Shown here: positions 1 to 7,958 of the stretch, piece by piece | Layout of the letters: each line of letters opens with the position of its first letter | Numbering within the stretch: the stretch's first letter is position 1 | NCBI RefSeq assembly: GCF_047872805.1 | Contig: NZ_JBLQUK010000007.1 | Span: 1-64,000, forward strand | Direction: 5' to 3' | DNA: 64,000 nt | Origin: Erythrobacter sp047872805 | GTDB lineage: Bacteria; Pseudomonadota; Alphaproteobacteria; Sphingomonadales; Sphingomonadaceae | Made by a program: the position numbers and the translations under genes | The notes under the pieces: generated by a model | Told to the model about the DNA's origin: nothing | Database searches by the model: none | Seen by the model: only the letters and a program-made list of their open reading frames with translations

Positions 1-43
1 GGGCGCGAACCTCCGGCGAAAACTTGTTCGTTGTCTTGCTCAT
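1..43 (-). CDS. IS3-family transposase OrfA, N-terminal fragment
   Basis: Only the first 14 codons are inside the window, reading MSKTTNKFSPEVRA. This is the characteristic N-terminus of IS3-family OrfA proteins, the helix-turn-helix subunit that binds the terminal repeats and is joined to the DDE OrfB by frameshifting. A GGAG ribosome binding site lies a few bases before the ATG at 43-41. The rest continues beyond the left edge. Identification rests on the short but distinctive N-terminus. Confidence 0.75.
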   Translation of the reverse strand, partial: MSKTTNKFSPEVRA

Positions 44-96
44 AAGGACTCCATCTACTCAAGAGTTGGAGCCTCCGGCAATCCCGGGGCGGTTCA
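1..96 (-). mobile_element. IS3-family insertion sequence, left end (partial)
   Basis: Read on the minus strand, a TGAACCGCCCCGGG-type terminus starts at 96, inside an ATG codon of the integrase. It is followed by a short leader and, at 43, by the start of an IS3-type OrfA. From family memory, such IS3 ends begin with TGA and a C/G-rich inverted repeat; the other end lies outside the window. The integrase reading frame loses its family pattern exactly here, which fixes the junction. The target duplication cannot be seen. Confidence 0.75.
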
Positions 97-319
97 TATC
101 GCGGCGCATGTCGATCGCGAGTTCGCGGGCTTCAGCCAATCTAACTAAGTCTAGTGGCACTAGGCCGATGTCCCTTCGGCGCCCGTTTATGGTCGCGCGC
201 AGCACCCAATACCCCTTTTTTGGGGCGGTGAGCAGCAGCGATAGGCCATCGCCATCCATATAGCGGCCCGGTTTAGTGAGAGCTCGAATCTGAGCAGCGG
301 AAAGTTTTCCCATAGCCAT
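97..319 (-). pseudogene. tyrosine integrase, N-terminal remnant cut by IS
   Basis: About 72 residues of an integrase of the type with an N-terminal arm-DNA-binding domain (DUF4102-like). The visible pattern is GKLSAAQIRAL, then GRYMDGDGLSLLL, a WVLR strand and an EARELA helix. The catalytic domain with its Tyr nucleophile is missing because the IS element joins at 96/97; the frame then reads seven IS-encoded codons to a stop at 59. Start is at 319 or 313 (both ATG). It lies about 160 bp downstream of tRNA-Ser in the same orientation, the usual position of an integrase that uses a tRNA 3' end as attachment site. The rest may persist beyond the IS, outside the window. Confidence 0.75.
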
Positions 320-333
320 CCATCCTGGTTCTC

Positions 334-376
334 TTCCCACATCTGCTCCCACAATAGTGGGTAGAAAGTGTGGGAA
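334..376. repeat. nested inverted repeat before the integrase
   Basis: Outer arms TTCCCACA (334-341) and TGTGGGAA (369-376) enclose inner arms CCCAC (348-352) and GTGGG (357-361). The structure sits directly upstream of the integrase start on the minus strand. It could be an operator or an integrase/excisionase arm site; the sequence shows only the symmetry. Confidence 0.45.
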
Positions 377-422
377 AGGTTAGAACAAAATAAGAACAAA
401 AGATTCCATTGCAAGTCCGAAG

Positions 423-442
423 AACCGCAGAATTCTGCGGTT
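423..442. terminator. 20-bp perfect palindrome after tRNA-Ser, possible terminator
   Basis: AACCGCAGAATTCTGCGGTT is perfectly symmetric and is followed by a short T run on the plus strand. It lies 37 bp beyond the 3' end of tRNA-Ser on the transcribed (minus) side, so it may end the tRNA transcript. The T tract on the minus strand is weak, so the role is uncertain. Confidence 0.35.
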
Positions 443-479
443 TTCAGGGACTTTCTGGGAACTCTTGGGATGGTATAGG

Positions 480-571
480 TGGCGGAGACGGAGGGATTCG
501 AACCCTCGATACCCGTTAAAGAGTATGGTTCCTTAGCAGGGAACTGGTTTCAGCCACTCACCCACGTCTCC
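480..571 (-). tRNA. tRNA-Ser(GCT)
   Basis: On the minus strand the sequence folds as a class II tRNA. The acceptor stem is GGAGACG/CGTCTCC, followed by a G discriminator and an encoded CCA. The anticodon stem is GTTCC/GGAAC with loop CTGCTAA, giving anticodon GCT, and there is a long variable arm and a GGTTCGAATCC T-loop. The 3' end faces the disrupted integrase, so this tRNA is the probable attachment site of a lost or decayed island. Confidence 0.93.
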
Positions 572-604
572 GCGTGCGCTGCGCTTTTTGGCTGCGAGGC
601 GCGC

Positions 605-633
605 GCTATAGTCGGGCTTGCCAAGCCCGGCAA
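605..633 (-). promoter_or_regulatory. probable sigma70 promoter of tRNA-Ser
   Basis: On the minus strand TTGCCG (633-628) and TATAGC (610-605) are separated by exactly 17 bp, and the tRNA 5' end is 34 bp downstream of the -10 box. The match is good at the -10 and partial at the -35. Confidence 0.5.
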
Positions 634-854
634 GGGGCGAATTGAGCGCCCACTCGTCCGCCGCCCCATCCACAAGCCTGTGCTTTGCCTCGGCCAGCCC
701 AGCTTAAGCTTCGGCTTCCTATCGACTCGTCTCACCGCGTTTTCGATTCGGTTCGCCGACGAACGATTGTCGCAGCGTGGGATAAGGACTTTGCTTCGAC
801 GTGCAGGGTTGCGTCCATAGCAGATTCAAGGCTTTGCAAAAGAAGGTGTGTGAA

Positions 855-1760
855 ATGCGCAGAACCAGACCTCAAACCGACCCACGCTCCGCAACTGGCA
901 GAGTATTCCGGCACTTGACTGCATGGTCGCGCAATGGCGCGGCGATTGTTGCTGCTGCGATGCTCGCCTTTGCGCCAGCTGGCGCGCAGGACGTTGAGCG
1001 GTTCGACCCGGACGAAGCGTTTAACGCCTCGGCGAGCGCGGCGCAGGACACAGCACAGGGTAGTGCAAGCGGAGCGATCGACGCTGACCTCGTCGATCCG
1101 ACGCTGCGCAGTGACCCCGCACCCGCCGATCCGACACCCGCATATCCCGCCACGGCCAATCCCGATGCGGCCGGGTTTGACAATGAGTTTTCGCAATATG
1201 CGGGCACTCAGCCGGGTGATCCGGTCCCCGCATGGACCGACCCCGCTCCGGCCGAACAAACGGCTGCCGCAAACCCGGAAACCTATGGCGAGGATGACCT
1301 GATTGGCGCAGCCGAAGGCGTCTTCGGCAAGGGCGCAGAAGGCCTTGCCGGACTGATCGAGGATCTGCTGCGCGAACAGGGTGAGCCCAATGGCTATATC
1401 GTCGGGCGCGAGGCGGGCGGCGCATTCATCTTTGGCGCGCGCTATGGGTCGGGCACGCTGCATCACAAGGTCGAAGGGGAGCGCAAGGTGTATTGGACCG
1501 GCCCCTCGCTCGGCATTGATGCCGGTGCCAATGCGGGCAACACCTTTGTGCTGGTCTACAATCTGTATGACAGCGAAGAGATATTTCGCCGCTATCCTTC
1601 GGGCGAGGGTCAGGCCTATTTCGTCGGCGGCCTGCATGCCAGCTATATGCGCCGCGGCGATGTCGTGCTGATCCCGATCCGGGTCGGCGCTGGCCTGCGG
1701 CTTGGCGTCAATGCAGGCTATATGAGATTCTCGAAGAAGCAGCGCTGGTTGCCCTTCTGA
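855..1760 (+). CDS. DUF1134 (EipA-like) envelope protein
   Basis: A 301-residue exported protein. The N-terminus has basic residues, then an Ala-rich hydrophobic stretch ending AGAQD near residue 45, consistent with a signal peptide. A low-complexity linker rich in Pro, Ala and Asp follows (about 60-130). From about 145 the conserved domain begins, with GYIVGREAGGAFIFGARYG, then a Gly-rich core and MRFSKK near the end. This matches DUF1134, the family of Brucella EipA, a periplasmic protein needed for envelope integrity. The start at 855 is preferred to 801 because the signal peptide begins there. Stands alone on the plus strand, ahead of an aminotransferase. Confidence 0.85.
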   Translation: MRRTRPQTDPRSATGRVFRHLTAWSRNGAAIVAAAMLAFAPAGAQDVERFDPDEAFNASASAAQDTAQGSASGAIDADLVDPTLRSDPAPADPTPAYPATANPDAAGFDNEFSQYAGTQPGDPVPAWTDPAPAEQTAAANPETYGEDDLIGAAEGVFGKGAEGLAGLIEDLLREQGEPNGYIVGREAGGAFIFGARYGSGTLHHKVEGERKVYWTGPSLGIDAGANAGNTFVLVYNLYDSEEIFRRYPSGEGQAYFVGGLHASYMRRGDVVLIPIRVGAGLRLGVNAGYMRFSKKQRWLPF

Positions 1761-1886
1761 GGTCGCACATGATTGCCGGTTGACCTGCCAGCAGAGCGGG
1801 CCAAGGCAACAGCAAAATCGAGGCCGGCTGACCGGCACGCCGATTGGCGGTTGCGCAGCGCGCCGCCGCGCGGCAGAGCGTCCGCC

Positions 1887-3077
1887 ATGCTCCACCGACT
1901 CGAACCCCAATCGCCCGATGCGCTGCTGGCGCTGATCAAGCTTCACGCTGCCGATGCCCGGCCAGACAAGGTCGATCTGGGCGTTGGCGTCTATCGCACC
2001 GGACAGGGCGACACCCCCGTTTTTGCGGCGATCAAGGCGGCGGAGCAGCGGCTGGTCGATACGCAGGACAGCAAGAGCTATCTTGGTCCCGAAGGCGACA
2101 TGGGTTTTGTCAACGCGCTCATGCCCTATATCTTTGGCACCGATGATCCGGCGATGGGCGGACGCATTGCCGGGATGCAGACCCCCGGCGGCACTGGCGC
2201 GGTGCGACTGGCGCTGGCGCTGGCGCAGAAAGCGGGGATGATGCGGCTGCACATGGGCACGCCAAGCTGGCCCAACCACGCGCAGATTATCAAGGACATC
2301 GGGCTCGACTGGACCGCGTTCGACCACGCCAATCCCGATGGCAGCGCCAATGTCGACGCGGTGCTCGCCGCGATCCGGGGTGCGGGGCCGGGCGAAGGCG
2401 TGTTGCTGCATGGCTGTTGTCACAATCCCACGGGGATTGATTACACCCCTGACCAATGGGACGCGATTGGCGATGCGATTGCCGAAACCGGCGTCTTTCC
2501 GATCATTGACGTCGCCTATCAGGGGCTGGGCAAGGGCATGGAGGAGGACGCCTCCGGTTTCCGCAGCGTCCTGGCCAAGGTGCCCGAGGCTTTTATCGCC
2601 TATAGCTGCGACAAGAACTTTGGCATGTACCGCGACCGGGTCGGCGCATTCTATATCCTCGCCGGGTCCGAAGCCGATGGCGCTGCCACGCTGGAAAAGG
2701 CGTTTTCCAACGCCAATGCGCTGGCCCGCGCCAGTTGGTCGATGCCGCCCGATCACGGCGCGGCGGCGGTCCGCCTGATCCTGCGCGACGCCGATCTGAC
2801 TGCGCAGTGGCTTTACGAACTGGACCAGATGCGCGCCCGGATGAACCAGGTCCGTGCCCGGCTGGCCGAGGCTGGCACTGCGGGCAGCGTCGATCTGACC
2901 CCGCTCGGCACCCAGAACGGGCTGTTTTCCATGCTGCCGGTGACCGCCGATCAGGTCCGCCAATTGCGCGAGGAACACGCCATCTACATGGCCGGTTCGG
3001 GCCGGATCAACGTCGCCGGCTTGACGTTTGACAATATGGAAAAATTCATCACCGCGATTGCCGACGTCACCGGATAG
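1887..3077 (+). CDS. class I aromatic amino acid/aspartate aminotransferase
   Basis: A PLP-dependent transaminase of 396 residues, the usual length. The N-terminus contains the family signature VDLGVGVYRTGQGDTPV. The substrate and cofactor loops follow, with TPGGTGA, then CCHNPTG. The Schiff-base lysine is K243 in SCDKNFGMYRDRVG. These features point to the aspartate/aromatic (TyrB/AspC Ia) group, which moves amino groups between glutamate and aromatic amino acids or oxaloacetate. Upstream in-frame codons back to 1773 do not resemble the family, so the start is set at the ATG at 1887. Which substrate is preferred cannot be read from the sequence. Confidence 0.9.
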   Translation: MLHRLEPQSPDALLALIKLHAADARPDKVDLGVGVYRTGQGDTPVFAAIKAAEQRLVDTQDSKSYLGPEGDMGFVNALMPYIFGTDDPAMGGRIAGMQTPGGTGAVRLALALAQKAGMMRLHMGTPSWPNHAQIIKDIGLDWTAFDHANPDGSANVDAVLAAIRGAGPGEGVLLHGCCHNPTGIDYTPDQWDAIGDAIAETGVFPIIDVAYQGLGKGMEEDASGFRSVLAKVPEAFIAYSCDKNFGMYRDRVGAFYILAGSEADGAATLEKAFSNANALARASWSMPPDHGAAAVRLILRDADLTAQWLYELDQMRARMNQVRARLAEAGTAGSVDLTPLGTQNGLFSMLPVTADQVRQLREEHAIYMAGSGRINVAGLTFDNMEKFITAIADVTG

Positions 3078-3086
3078 CCGCTGGCG

Positions 3087-3656
3087 ATGCTCAATCGGCA
3101 ACCCACGCTCGAAGGGCCACGCCTGCTGCTGCGACCGCTGCGCACAGACGATTGGGATGCGCTGTTTGCGGTCGCCTCAGACTCGCTGATCTGGGAGCAA
3201 CACCCCGCGCATGATCGCTGGCAGGAGAGCGTGTTTCGCGTTTTCTTTGATGATGCGCTGGCCCATGGCGGCGCGCTGGCGGTGATCGACAAGGCGAGCG
3301 GTGCGATCATTGGCTCCTCGCGGTACCAGGGTTTGGAGGAGGCAGGCGGCGGTTCGGTCGAGATCGGCTGGACTTTCCTTGCGCGCTCGCATTGGGGCGG
3401 GGCCGCCAATCGTGAGCTGAAACGGCTGATGGTGGCCCACGCGCTTGCCAGCATCGCCGAATGCCGCTTTGCCGTGGGTGAGAGCAATTGGCGTTCGCGC
3501 GCCGCGATGGTCAAGATCGGCGGACGGCTAACCGCGCGAGAGGACATGCGCGGCATGGCGGGCAAACAGGTGCGTCACGTCATCTATGTCATCACCCGCG
3601 CCGAATTTAACAGCGGGCCTCTGGGGAAACAGCCTGACACCGAACCCGGGGGTTGA
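3087..3656 (+). CDS. GNAT-family N-acetyltransferase (RimJ/RimL-like)
   Basis: 189 residues with the RimJ/L layout: TLEGPRLLLRPLRTDDWDAL at the N-terminus, GGALAVIDKASGAIIGSSRY in the middle, and a region equivalent to the acetyl-CoA loop with EIGWTFLARSHWGG followed by NREL. These enzymes transfer acetyl groups to protein N-termini or small amines; the target here is unknown. It starts 9 bp after the aminotransferase and is probably co-transcribed. Its last 73 bp overlap the 3' end of the convergent helix-turn-helix gene. Confidence 0.85.
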   Translation: MLNRQPTLEGPRLLLRPLRTDDWDALFAVASDSLIWEQHPAHDRWQESVFRVFFDDALAHGGALAVIDKASGAIIGSSRYQGLEEAGGGSVEIGWTFLARSHWGGAANRELKRLMVAHALASIAECRFAVGESNWRSRAAMVKIGGRLTAREDMRGMAGKQVRHVIYVITRAEFNSGPLGKQPDTEPGG

Positions 3657-4144
3657 GGCCATTTCATCCGCGGTGCTTTTGCCAGTCCAATACGCCGCTT
3701 TCCCCGCTGCGCGTCGAGCCGCCTAAGCAGCCGCAAAAGCGCGGAATTGTCGGGTTTTTGCGCGATAGACCGCATGGTTCCGCGATAGATCACCGGCTGC
3801 CACAGGCCGATTTCGACCCGGTAAAACAGGTCGCGGAGTGTGACCTTTCGCCAATCGGCAATTCCTGTGCGGCGCGCGGGAGGCGATCCCGGCGCGGCCA
3901 GCACATGGTCCCACGCTGCGGCGAAACTTTGCGCGTCGGGCCTCGCGCGGAGCCGATAGGCACTTTCCCGGCTCTTGCCCACCGCCTTCGCCGCACCGGC
4001 CACCGAACCGTGCACATACAGCTCTGCCAGAAAGGCGCATTGCAACTGGGGTGACCAGCCATCCTTGCGCCTGCGCCGCTTTACCGGGGTAAAGAACGGC
4101 GGGCGCGAGCGGCGGGTGCGGGCAGAAACGATGGAGCGAGGCAT
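3584..4144 (-). CDS. helix-turn-helix protein of unknown function
   Basis: 186 residues. The basic N-terminus (RTRRSRPPF, VKRRRRKDGW) leads into SPQLQCAFLAELYVHGSVA and AAKAVGKSRESAYRLRARPD, a helix-turn-helix resembling small terminase-like proteins common in sphingomonads. The family usually continues with a helical region containing a variant of RLKDxAxxRAIEG; here the equivalent is TLRDLFYRVEIGLWQPVIYRG. The Pro-rich C-terminus overlaps the GNAT gene in antisense for 73 bp. Likely DNA-binding; its target is not apparent and no phage genes are adjacent. Confidence 0.6.
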   Translation of the reverse strand: MPRSIVSARTRRSRPPFFTPVKRRRRKDGWSPQLQCAFLAELYVHGSVAGAAKAVGKSRESAYRLRARPDAQSFAAAWDHVLAAPGSPPARRTGIADWRKVTLRDLFYRVEIGLWQPVIYRGTMRSIAQKPDNSALLRLLRRLDAQRGKRRIGLAKAPRMKWPQPPGSVSGCFPRGPLLNSARVMT

Positions 4145-4347
4145 GGCGCGCAGTAAGGCACAAATGCGGGTGTGTAGGAAAGCGCGAATGTCAGCAGGGC
4201 GCGCGGCGCGTTAGGTTAAATAAGTATATTCCCTTAACTTTCCCTAACTGCTACCCCTTCGGTCAGAAGGCGCGGCGAACGAATCCGCGCCCGTGGTCGC
4301 CCGCGATTAATTCAAATGCCTCTTACGAGGGGCCCGGGGGAAATATC

Positions 4348-6747
4348 TTGAGAAATACGATTCTTGCAGGCGCGTCGATTCTGGCGCTCTCGATTGCAGC
4401 GCCAGCGATGGCGCAGAACCAGAGCACGGTAAATCAGAACGGCACCGGCAACAGCGCTGCGGTGACGCAGCCGGGCACCGGAAACGAATCAACCGTTACC
4501 CAGAACGGAGATGATGGCGGCGTGACCGTCGATCAGGTCGCACAGGGCAACATTTCAACCGTGACCCAGAATGCGGGCGGATCGCTGAACACCGCAGACA
4601 TCAATCAGAACGGCGATTTCGATTCGTCCTCCGTTGAGCAATCCGACCTGAGCAATTCGGCGATTGTGACGCAGGAAGGGTTCGACCTCGACGGCAGCCT
4701 GCTTGCTAACAGCAGCACCGTTATCCAGTCTGGCACTGATAATGACGCGACTGTTTCGCAAGTTGGCGACACCAATTCCTCCTTTGTCGGACAAAGCGGA
4801 ACAGAGGATCAGGCATTCCTTGTATCCGGCGGCGAAGGCAATTCTTCGGGGATCACCCAGTCGGGCGAAAGCAATGTGTCCGATGTTCTGCAAGATGGTG
4901 ATGGCAATTCATCAACCACCACGCAGTCGGGAGAGGACGGCGACATTGATGTCGATCAGTTGAGCGATGACAGCACCTCGATTGTCGCGCAGTCCGGCGA
5001 TTTCCAAGACGCGACCTTGGTGCAATCCGGCACCAACAACCGCTCGGAAATCACCCAGAGCGGTGATGATAACGATGCAGATGTCGAGCAGGGTGGCAGC
5101 GACAACATCTCTTTCGTGACGCAGAGCGATGAAGAAAACGATGCCGATGTCGAGCAGACGGGGGCGACCAACTTTTCCAACGTGATCCAGAGCGCGGAAA
5201 ATAATGAGGCGGATATCCTGCAATCGGGTGCCAATAACAATTCGATCATTGCCCAGTTTGACGACAACAATTTTGCCGATGTTGAACAATCGGGCAGCTT
5301 CAACCGATCCGAAGTGACGCAGCCTGGCGAAAGCAACGAAGCATTTGTCCTCCAAAGCGCGGACGGCAACACCTCATTCGTGACACAGAGCGGTCAAGAC
5401 GGATTTGCCGATGTCGATCAGGTCGGCACGGACAGCATGTCTACCGTTAACCAGGATGGCATCGATAGCAGCGCCATCGTGCTGCAAGAAGGCATTGATC
5501 TTGACCTTAGCGGCCTGACCAACACCAGCACGGTTTCGCAGACCGGAACCGAAAACGAAGCCGATGTTCAGCAGGTGGGCGACAACAACGGTTCGACCGT
5601 GGTCCAGTCTGGCTCTTTGAACGATGCGTTTCTTGTGAGCGCGGGCGCGGGCAACACTTCGGCCATTACGCAGTCTGGATCGACCAACGTCACCGATGTT
5701 GAACAGGACGGCGACAGCAACAGCTCGGTCGCAACCCAGTCCGGCAGTGATGGCGATATCAATGTGTTCCAGATCCTGTCGGGCAACCAATCGTTTGCCA
5801 CGCAAAGCGGCAGCAATCAGATTGCCGATGTCGATCAGACCGGGGCGAGCAACACCAGCACGGTAACGCAGTCGACCCAAAACTATACAGCCAACATCAT
5901 CCAATCGGGCAGCGGCAACACTTCGACTGCGATCCAGCTTGATCCGGTGAGCATTGGCAACACGTTGAGCACGGTCAACACTACGCAGGCCGGTGACAAC
6001 AACAGCGCCACCGTCAATCAGCGCAGCATTGATTCGATCAGTAACGTTACGCAGGCGCTGGGTGCGAATGGCAACACGGTATCCGTGCTGCAGGGGTCCT
6101 TCTCGCGGCGCCAGACGAGCAATGTGACACAGGAAGGATCGAACAATTTTGCCACCGTGCAACAGGGGATCAATGGCACCGGCCCAAATGACGATGACAA
6201 TGTCAGCACCATCACCCAAAGCGGCGACGGCAACACCGGCACGGTGCGCCAACTGTTGCGCGACGGTATGAGCACGCTCACCCAGAGCGGCAATGGCAAC
6301 ACTGCCTTCACCGAACAAGGTATCTCGGGTGTCGGCAGCGGCTTCGGCCCGTTCACCGCGACCGTGATCCAGTCCGGTGAAACCAACACCTCCAACGTGT
6401 TCCAGCGTTCGATCGATAGCACGGTCTTTGTCGAGCAGATCGGCGACGGCAACAGCTCGGCGGTGACCCAGCTGTCCTATAACTCTGGGGGTGACGCCAA
6501 CACGACCAACAGCGCAACCGTGACACAGAGCGGCGACATGGGCCAATCGACGATCACCCAGACCGGCAACAACAACACCGCGACGCTGGATCAACAGCTG
6601 GGCGGATTGGGCAATATTTCGCTCATCACCCAGACCGGCAACAGCAATATGGCAACGGTCGGTCAGGGCGGCAACGGCGATATGTCGACGGTGTCCCAGA
6701 CCGGCGACAACATCACCGCCACGGTCAACCAGAACTTCACGCCGTAA
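4348..6747 (+). CDS. large curlin-repeat secreted protein
   Basis: 799 residues with a Sec signal peptide ending APAMAQ near residue 22. The whole mature chain is a tandem array of about 30 curlin-type units of roughly 22 residues, with the pattern Q-S/N-G-x-x-N-x-(A/S)-x-V-x-Q as in CsgA/CsgB, which stack as a beta-helix amyloid. The array is unusually acidic and long: CsgA has five units. It starts with TTG after GGGGGA. Residues near 110-240 recur near 381-511, giving an exact 813-bp period. No csgEFG homologue lies in the window. Probable role: surface fibre or biofilm matrix component, inferred from the repeat family. Confidence 0.85.
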   Translation: MRNTILAGASILALSIAAPAMAQNQSTVNQNGTGNSAAVTQPGTGNESTVTQNGDDGGVTVDQVAQGNISTVTQNAGGSLNTADINQNGDFDSSSVEQSDLSNSAIVTQEGFDLDGSLLANSSTVIQSGTDNDATVSQVGDTNSSFVGQSGTEDQAFLVSGGEGNSSGITQSGESNVSDVLQDGDGNSSTTTQSGEDGDIDVDQLSDDSTSIVAQSGDFQDATLVQSGTNNRSEITQSGDDNDADVEQGGSDNISFVTQSDEENDADVEQTGATNFSNVIQSAENNEADILQSGANNNSIIAQFDDNNFADVEQSGSFNRSEVTQPGESNEAFVLQSADGNTSFVTQSGQDGFADVDQVGTDSMSTVNQDGIDSSAIVLQEGIDLDLSGLTNTSTVSQTGTENEADVQQVGDNNGSTVVQSGSLNDAFLVSAGAGNTSAITQSGSTNVTDVEQDGDSNSSVATQSGSDGDINVFQILSGNQSFATQSGSNQIADVDQTGASNTSTVTQSTQNYTANIIQSGSGNTSTAIQLDPVSIGNTLSTVNTTQAGDNNSATVNQRSIDSISNVTQALGANGNTVSVLQGSFSRRQTSNVTQEGSNNFATVQQGINGTGPNDDDNVSTITQSGDGNTGTVRQLLRDGMSTLTQSGNGNTAFTEQGISGVGSGFGPFTATVIQSGETNTSNVFQRSIDSTVFVEQIGDGNSSAVTQLSYNSGGDANTTNSATVTQSGDMGQSTITQTGNNNTATLDQQLGGLGNISLITQTGNSNMATVGQGGNGDMSTVSQTGDNITATVNQNFTP

Positions 6748-6772
6748 ACGCGGTCTGAAACCACACGGCACA

Positions 6773-6805
6773 GGGGCGCGGGGGGGCAACCTCCGCGCCC
6801 CTTTT
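6773..6805 (+). terminator. intrinsic terminator of the curlin-repeat gene
   Basis: A GC-rich stem (GGGGCGCGGGGG paired with CCTCCGCGCCCC) closes a short CAA loop and is followed by TTTT, 26 bp after the stop codon. Confidence 0.8.
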
Positions 6806-7032
6806 GCTTGGTCTGATGCAGCGCGCAGACTCGTTTCGCCGCGTCTTCGCAACCCTCCATCCCTGGCCGGCAATTCAGCCTCTTGCCTGTTCACTTTTCT
6901 GCAAGCAGGCGTCGATCATGCATGGCGGAGCACCCGGCAGGGCGGGCATTAACCAGGCTTCAAAGGGGGTTTGCTAAGGCCCCGCTGCAATTTTCGGGCA
7001 GCGCGGGCGTTATGGTCGCAAGGAGAATGACA

Positions 7033-7923
7033 ATGAATTTTCGCACAGCTGCGCTGATCGCCGCAGGTCTGATGGCCGCACCCTTCGCCGTGCCCGTGCT
7101 GGCGCAACAAATCCCGACTGAGGACAATATTCTCACCACCGTTTACGCCCCGCAGCCGCCCGCGATTGAAGGGTTGGCGGAAGGGCCGCAGATCGAAGGC
7201 TTTATCTCGGCGCGCAACGGCAACCGGGTGCAGGTCACTGCATCGGACGGGACCGCTACCATCGTCACCCTGACCGAAGAAACCAACATCCGCGCAAAGG
7301 GCGGATTTCTGGGTCTGGGGCGCGAAACCTTGGGCGCCAATGCGCTGCTCAATGGCCTGCCGGTGGAGGTCGATACCCGCCAATGGGACGGCGGGCTGGT
7401 CGCCGCGCGGGTGCGGTTTTCGGACCGTGACCTTGAAACCGCCGAGATGATCCGGTCGGGCACGTCGCAGCGCTTTGCCGCGAATGAAACCGCGATCGAG
7501 GACAACGCCGCCGCGACGCAGGCGCTGCGCGGCCGGTTCGGCGATATCGACAAATACAACGTCAAGAGCACCACCAGCGTCTATTTCGACACTGGCCGCG
7601 CCGATCTGTCGCCGAGCGCGCGCAATCAATTGTGCAGCGCGGCGGCGCAGGCAGAACGGATGGACAATGCGCTGCTGCTGGTGGTGGGTTACACCGATTC
7701 CACCGGCAGCCAGGAAGTGAACCAGCGATTGAGCGAAAGCCGCGCCGCCAGCGTGGTGAATTATCTGCAACAGCAATGCGGTTGGGCTCCCTACCGGATG
7801 CTGACCCCAACCGGCATGGCAGAGGCAGACCCGGCGGCGGACAATGCGACCGAATATGGCAAGGCGCAAAACCGCCGCGTTGCGGTCAATGTGCTGGTCA
7901 GCAAAAGCGTCGACGGGTTGTAA
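7033..7923 (+). CDS. OmpA-family cell wall-binding protein
   Basis: 296 residues. Signal peptide ending PVLAQQ near residue 24. A central beta-rich domain (about 50-125) has EGFISARNGNRVQVTASDG and resembles the DUF5666/OB-like modules. The C-terminal OmpA domain (about 175-290) has SVYFDTGRADLSP, VVGYTDSTGS and NQRLSESRAASV, then NRRVAV, the residues that grip diaminopimelate in peptidoglycan. AAGGAG is 8 bp before the ATG at 7033, which decides the start. It follows the curlin-repeat gene after a terminator, so it has its own promoter. Role inferred: envelope anchor or stability protein. Confidence 0.85.
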   Translation: MNFRTAALIAAGLMAAPFAVPVLAQQIPTEDNILTTVYAPQPPAIEGLAEGPQIEGFISARNGNRVQVTASDGTATIVTLTEETNIRAKGGFLGLGRETLGANALLNGLPVEVDTRQWDGGLVAARVRFSDRDLETAEMIRSGTSQRFAANETAIEDNAAATQALRGRFGDIDKYNVKSTTSVYFDTGRADLSPSARNQLCSAAAQAERMDNALLLVVGYTDSTGSQEVNQRLSESRAASVVNYLQQQCGWAPYRMLTPTGMAEADPAADNATEYGKAQNRRVAVNVLVSKSVDGL

Positions 7924-7958
7924 CACGGGCGGGGCGGCAGATTTGTCCTGCTGCCCGG

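Noticed and set aside
479..820. 113-codon ORF spanning tRNA-Ser
   Set aside because: It includes the tRNA on the opposite strand and has no recognisable product.
732..3101. Long minus-strand ORF of 789 codons
   Set aside because: It lies antisense to the DUF1134 and aminotransferase genes. High GC gives long open antisense frames; the sequence has no domain pattern and has abnormal Arg/His content.
4348..6747. Tandem repeats considered as a CRISPR array
   Set aside because: The repeats are short, in frame and degenerate at the DNA level, and encode a curlin repeat protein with a signal peptide; there are no uniform spacers.
5374..6894. 506-codon minus-strand ORF
   Set aside because: It is the mirror of the curlin repeat DNA, which produces a repeating antisense frame. 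No signal peptide or family match.
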